This document shows positions 7,331-10,540 of a stretch of 10,540 nt of DNA, piece after piece; position 1 is the stretch's first letter; each line of letters opens with the position of its first letter. Source of the stretch: Brachionus plicatilis. Taxonomy: Eukaryota > Rotifera > Eurotatoria > Ploima > Brachionidae. The stretch covers positions 239,395 to 249,934 of the forward strand of contig QEOQ01000316.1 in the NCBI GenBank assembly GCA_010279815.1, read 5' to 3'. The notes under the pieces were generated by a model that had not been told where the DNA came from, ran no database searches, and saw only the letters and a list, made by a program, of their open reading frames with translations. The position numbers were made by a program, and so were the translations under genes.

Positions 7331-8405
7331 TTCAATTTTTGTTTCTGCTATAAATATGTTGTAATTTTCTCTCTCACTTAGAGTCTATTATAAAGCTACT
7401 TAAAACTTAAACTTTTTATTTTATTGATCCAAATCAAATTGTTTTAATAAATTAAAATTTGGAGGATGTTTTTTAAGATTAAAATTATTTTTTTAACTAA
7501 AAATTAACCAATATGTCAATATTTTTACAATTAAATATAAAAATAAATAAAATATAAAATGATAAAATACAAAATAAAATTGAAGATTTAAATTTTTTAT
7601 TTTCGATAAAATTTAAAAAACAAAAATTTTGAATTTACAGTAATAACAACTAAAAATAAATCAATAATTTGTGAAAAAATTCATTCTAAATATGATTAAA
7701 ATAATGGAATGAACCTGTTGAATAACTTTTTCACTTTTGATCTAACAATAGCGTCGTTTAAATACACTGCCACTAAATGAGTATCGAAAATTTATTATCT
7801 TGACAAAGGCATGATGAATAAATATTTAAATATGCTAAAAGTAAAAAATTATACTTAAAAAAGAACAACTAAATGGAATAAAAATTTGCTATAGTATGGT
7901 CTGAATGCTCATTAAAAACCGGAAATTTTAGTGATGAAAAAAATTTTTTGCTAAAAATGATTCTATAAACTGTGTATTAACTAATAACAGATAAAAAAAT
8001 ATTTCATCAAATTCAACTAGATTCAAAAAATTCTGGATATTAATGGATTCAAACTTTTAGCTACCTGAAAGAGTCTTTAGTAGAAAATTATTAGTTTTAA
8101 AATATTTTCCTATTGAAAAAATTATGAAAAAAAGAATAAAGAAAAAATGGTAATTTTTGCATACTTTTTTCTTTCAATAATTCATATTTAAAAATAAAAA
8201 TTTAAAATCGACCACAATTTTTAAAATAAATTAATTAAATCTAGCTGAAATCTGATCAAATTTTTTGTTGTTCAAAATTTTCCAAAATACCATGACTCAA
8301 CCGCCTTTTTTTCACAACAAAAAAAATTTGCGGAATTTTTTGGATGATCCATTTTTTTCCCACTAAAATTCAAAATGCCGATTTAACTCAAAGTAATTAT
8401 TTTGC

Positions 8406-10016
8406 TCAGTTTGCTGAAGTTTGCTTATTAGTCCAGCAAGGACCTATGAGAACTATCAGGACTGGATAGACGACGACCAAGTGCAAGAACAAATTGAGAC
8501 TAATGCTCATTAGGATAATGTACAGAGAGTGAAAATTGTACGTGTCACAGAAGTACATGAAGTTGAGTCCGAACAAAGCAATGAACAGAAAGAAAGTTGC
8601 CGATTTTTTGGAGCTTTTTTCGAAGGAAAACTTGAGTCTTTTGATCTTTACTCTTTGAATTGACTTGTCCATTTTTTTTTCCACACTGGCCACGGAAGTG
8701 CTTCGGCGTTTCTGTGCTCCATCTTCCACTGTGTACAAAAACAAATAAGCTTGGTGATAGAAAAACTCGAATAAAAACGCTGGTATTATGATCAGCTGCA
8801 TCATGGTAACTATGTTCAAGCTTATGCCAAATTGGACCATGTTGGCAATGACGGACACAAAGTAGGATATGCCCACTAGTTGAATTATGAGAATGGTGCG
8901 CAGATCAAAGATCAGCATCAAACTTCCAAAGAAAATGCACTCGAATGAGAGCACAAATATGGCCACGAATGTGGGGTAGATCTCGTTCAATTGTTCCAAG
9001 TAGAGGAATACATTTGAGTAAATTATGAGGTCCTGGTTGGTGAAATTGTACTTTTCGGTGGCCAGCGATTTCAGTTGGTTCATGGTCTGCACATTTTCTT
9101 GTGTTCCGGTGAATTCTTTGAGGGAAAGAAATATGCGGCTGTATGGTATGGTCAAGTTTAGCTCGGTAAAAGGCGCTTCCGAGTTCATCAAACTGGCCAA
9201 GTCGTTGACAGTGCCACTTTTGTTATTGACAACAAGTCCGACATCATCCCTGTTCTGGTCAAGTAACAAGATGTTTACTAGACTTCGCGAAAAGCAAGCC
9301 GGCGAGTGCTCATCTTGGCAACCATAAACAGACTTGCTGATGTAAAGATCTTTGAGCACATCTTGGAGCCAGCTTATTTCCATTTTGCCCATTCCGGGCA
9401 AGTTTTTGCACTCTTGGATAAAATTGCGCATATTTTGTTGCACTTGAAGTTCCCAGTATTTGAGGGGACGAACAAAGTTGAGCATTACCACGGGGCCCAA
9501 GTCAAAATGTGCCAGATGGTTGTCGAGGTGCTTTTTCAGATAGGACTGGGCTGGCAACAGATCGCCCATGGGCATTTCGACTCGGAGATGCATGCTGAAA
9601 AATGTCAAATTGAAAACCAGATAGGTGAGGAACAAAATCAGCAAGAGGTATTTGAGCTTGGTGCCAAAGAAAAGAGAGGTTTTTTTGAAGAGCAAAATGT
9701 AGACTGTGTTTAAAAGTTTGTTGGACTGAATTTTTTTCAGACGAGTCTGCAGTTCAAGTTGAGTGTCGGTTCGAGGTAGCTGATTTTCGGTGTCTATGTC
9801 GATGGTGACATCGTCTGTGTTCGGTTCTGGGGCTATGTCAAATTTTCCAAGCTCTTCCACATTCTCGGTTTCATCGTATTTGTAGCAAAACAGCAGGCAA
9901 TTGCGGTTTTGTTTGACGCGGCGCAAATAAAGTACCAGACATGGACAAAAAAATGTTGTTTGACCAAAGAAGTTGATAATCAAGCTTAAAACTTTTGGGA
10001 AAAATTTAGCAAAGGT
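8406..10016 (-). CDS. Patched-related (PTR/PTCHD-type) membrane protein, C-terminal half in one exon
   Basis: Patched-related proteins are 12-TM, RND-like proteins thought to move or sense sterols or lipids. Residues here are counted from codon 9983-9981. Visible in order: TM6 end and QTTFF...LYLRRVKQNRNC (1-30), a cytosolic loop, TM7 (about 112-131), a large luminal domain (132-335) with Cys192, Cys222 and Cys230, TM8-10 (337-408), a basic loop, and TM11-12 (463-513) ending YPVLIVLIGP. The stop is the complement of 8406-8408. The first half with the sterol-sensing domain is missing and must lie beyond 10540. No ATG suits the 5' end, so it should be a splice acceptor. I place it after TTTTTAAG, making the exon start at 10016, because TFAKFF fits the usual TM6 start. 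Acceptors near 10033 or 9984 are also possible. TM10 has AFLFE (402-406) where the family has GFSVD. The frame is unbroken over more than 530 codons, so the gene is probably functional. Confidence 0.85.
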   Translation of the reverse strand, partial: TFAKFFPKVLSLIINFFGQTTFFCPCLVLYLRRVKQNRNCLLFCYKYDETENVEELGKFDIAPEPNTDDVTIDIDTENQLPRTDTQLELQTRLKKIQSNKLLNTVYILLFKKTSLFFGTKLKYLLLILFLTYLVFNLTFFSMHLRVEMPMGDLLPAQSYLKKHLDNHLAHFDLGPVVMLNFVRPLKYWELQVQQNMRNFIQECKNLPGMGKMEISWLQDVLKDLYISKSVYGCQDEHSPACFSRSLVNILLLDQNRDDVGLVVNNKSGTVNDLASLMNSEAPFTELNLTIPYSRIFLSLKEFTGTQENVQTMNQLKSLATEKYNFTNQDLIIYSNVFLYLEQLNEIYPTFVAIFVLSFECIFFGSLMLIFDLRTILIIQLVGISYFVSVIANMVQFGISLNIVTMMQLIIIPAFLFEFFYHQAYLFLYTVEDGAQKRRSTSVASVEKKMDKSIQRVKIKRLKFSFEKSSKKSATFFLFIALFGLNFMYFCDTYNFHSLYIILMSISLNLFLHLVVVYPVLIVLIGPCWTNKQTSAN

Positions 10017-10107
10017 CTTAAAAATAAATGGAGCCTTAAATTTTTGACATTTTTTATTATTTACAATTTAGGAATCTTTTAAAAAGGCGAATAATTTTTG
10101 CATACCG

Positions 10108-10230
10108 CTATTTTTAATAAAAATATCGCTAATTTAATAGGCTTACCTCTAATTTAATAAAAACTCATCTAAATTAATATCACTTACCTCTAAATTAATT
10201 AAAAATATATCTCAATTAAGATTTAAGCTT
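10108..10230. repeat. Degenerate 41-bp tandem repeat, about 3 units
   Basis: Units are 10108-10148, 10149-10189 and 10190-10230. Each begins CTA-TTAAT-like and the first two end in CTTACCT, exactly 41 bases apart. A weaker half-unit period of about 20 bases is visible (CTAATTTAAT / CTAAATTAAT). On the minus strand CTTACCT reads AGGTAAG, a consensus splice donor. Confidence 0.6.
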
Positions 10231-10281
10231 ATATCAACACTTAAAATTATTAAATAACGGTATAAAAAGTAAAAAATGGTT

Positions 10282-10302
10282 ACAGATATTAAATGCCACT
10301 GC
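10282..10302. repeat. Target-site duplication, left copy (21 bp)
   Basis: The 21 bases beginning ACAGATATT and ending CCACTGC are repeated exactly at 10512-10532. The two copies bracket a segment ending in a LINE 3' tail. Confidence 0.92.
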
Positions 10303-10511
10303 CAAACTTCATCATGTTTCAATATATCTATTTTTAATTCCAGGTATTTTAACTCTTACAAACTTTATTCATATTTTTATCTTTATTTTTATTTTTTGAT
10401 CTTATTTTACTTAACTTTTAAATTTTTAATTTTAATTTTTATTTAACTTAATTTTTATTTTTATTCTGAAGGAGCTTAAGCTCGGTTAAGTTAACAAATA
10501 AATAAATAATA
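10303..10511 (+). mobile_element. 5'-truncated LINE insertion, 3' end only (about 209 bp)
   Basis: A T-rich 3' UTR-like stretch, the motif CTGAAGGAGC, a GAGC/GCTC stem and an (AAAT)n tail lie between two identical 21-bp direct repeats. The motif and tail match those of copy A (3758-3810), but the rest does not align by eye, so it comes from a related subfamily. No Pol III A or B box is visible near the 5' end, which argues against a SINE. It lies within or just upstream of the PTR gene, in the opposite orientation. The perfect duplication suggests a fairly recent insertion by target-primed reverse transcription. Confidence 0.85.
10466..10483 (+). promoter_or_regulatory. LINE 3'-terminal conserved motif and hairpin (fragment copy)
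   Basis: CTGAAGGAGC is followed by TTAA and GCTC. Bases 10472-10483 form the perfect palindrome GAGCTTAAGCTC. Stem and position match copy A while the loop differs (TTAA against TAAC). Confidence 0.5.
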
Positions 10512-10532
10512 ACAGATATTAAATGCCACTGC
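10512..10532. repeat. Target-site duplication, right copy (21 bp)
   Basis: Identical in all 21 bases to 10282-10302. It begins directly after the AAATAAATAAATAAT-type tail, which fixes the insertion's 3' boundary to within a base or two. Confidence 0.92.
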
Positions 10533-10540
10533 AAATGCGA

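Larger units (their letters stand above)
6641..8405. other. AT-rich intergenic region with no gene seen
   Basis: About 1.76 kb of strongly A/T-rich sequence, with frequent TAA/TAG in all frames. I see no ORF with coding character, no tRNA-like cloverleaf and no LINE 3' motif. It separates the LINE block from the 3' end of the leftward PTR gene, so the PTR 3' UTR must start at its right edge. I found no clear AATAAA signal on the minus strand close to the stop. Confidence 0.6.
10017..10302 (-). other. Presumed intron upstream of the PTR exon
   Basis: AT-rich, with stops in all minus-strand frames and no exon-like segment. It contains a 41-bp tandem repeat (10108-10230) and the left copy of a target-site duplication (10282-10302). 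That it is an intron is inferred from the missing N-terminal half of the PTR protein. The upstream donor is outside the window. Confidence 0.5.

Noticed and set aside
6784..7783. Possible long inverted repeat (TTTAGTGGCA and its complement)
   Set aside because: The match is about 13 bases with a gap, flanks do not align, and the DNA is AT-rich.
9025..9713. Two plus-strand ORFs opposite the PTR exon
   Set aside because: They are antisense shadows of a long conserved membrane-protein exon.
10303..10511. SINE interpretation of the 209-bp insertion
   Set aside because: No Pol III A or B box is visible, and the T-rich 3' UTR with LINE hairpin fits a truncated LINE better.
1..10540. CRISPR array, operon or bacterial features
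   Set aside because: No regularly spaced repeats or ribosome binding sites; the content is animal LINEs and a PTR gene.

Overview
The window looks like nuclear DNA of an AT-rich invertebrate animal. It holds two decayed, same-orientation copies of a two-ORF LINE (non-LTR retrotransposon), a 3'-end scrap of a related LINE, and one long host exon on the minus strand coding for the C-terminal half of a Patched-related (PTR/PTCHD-type) membrane protein. There is no sign of bacterial gene organisation. Large PTR families are typical of nematodes and some other small invertebrates, and a rotifer is also possible. The sequence alone does not fix the species.

Region by region. Bases 1-3810 are LINE copy A, cut at its 5' end by the window edge. 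It has a Gag-like ORF1 with two CCHC zinc knuckles, then ORF2 with an APE-type endonuclease and a reverse transcriptase (RT). It ends in a T-rich 3' UTR, a small GAGC/GCTC hairpin and an (AAAT)n tail. Five in-frame stops and two frameshifts kill it. Bases 3811-4504 hold a small coding-like remnant (an acidic/serine-rich ORF, then an out-of-frame AT-hook) and AT-rich sequence. Just before copy B's ORF1 there is a tiny upstream ORF that repeats the ORF1 start. Bases 4505-6376 are LINE copy B, a diverged relative. Its ORF1 is fully open, but an internal deletion of about 1.7 kb (judged against copy A) removed the whole endonuclease and the start of RT. The RT remnant carries FTDD in place of FADD, has a frameshift, and its homology to copy A stops abruptly near 6376. 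Bases 6377-6640 are an unclassified block with clustered GGGTTA/GGGTGA words. Bases 6641-8405 are very AT-rich with no gene seen, a short (AC)7 run and two related palindromes.

The host gene runs leftward from about 10016 to 8406. It lacks its N-terminal half (sterol-sensing region), which must lie in exons beyond 10540. Its presumed upstream intron contains a degenerate 41-bp tandem repeat and a 209-bp, 5'-truncated LINE insertion (10303-10511). That insertion is flanked by a perfect 21-bp target-site duplication.

The LINE genes would work together: ORF1p binds the element RNA, and ORF2p nicks the target and reverse transcribes. Neither copy here can do this alone. Copy B's ORF1 is the only LINE gene in the window without an internal break. 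I found no clearly new biological system. The most noteworthy items are the open ORF1 of copy B, the conserved 3' hairpin/tail, the clean TSD next to the PTR gene, and the altered TM10 motif of the PTR protein.
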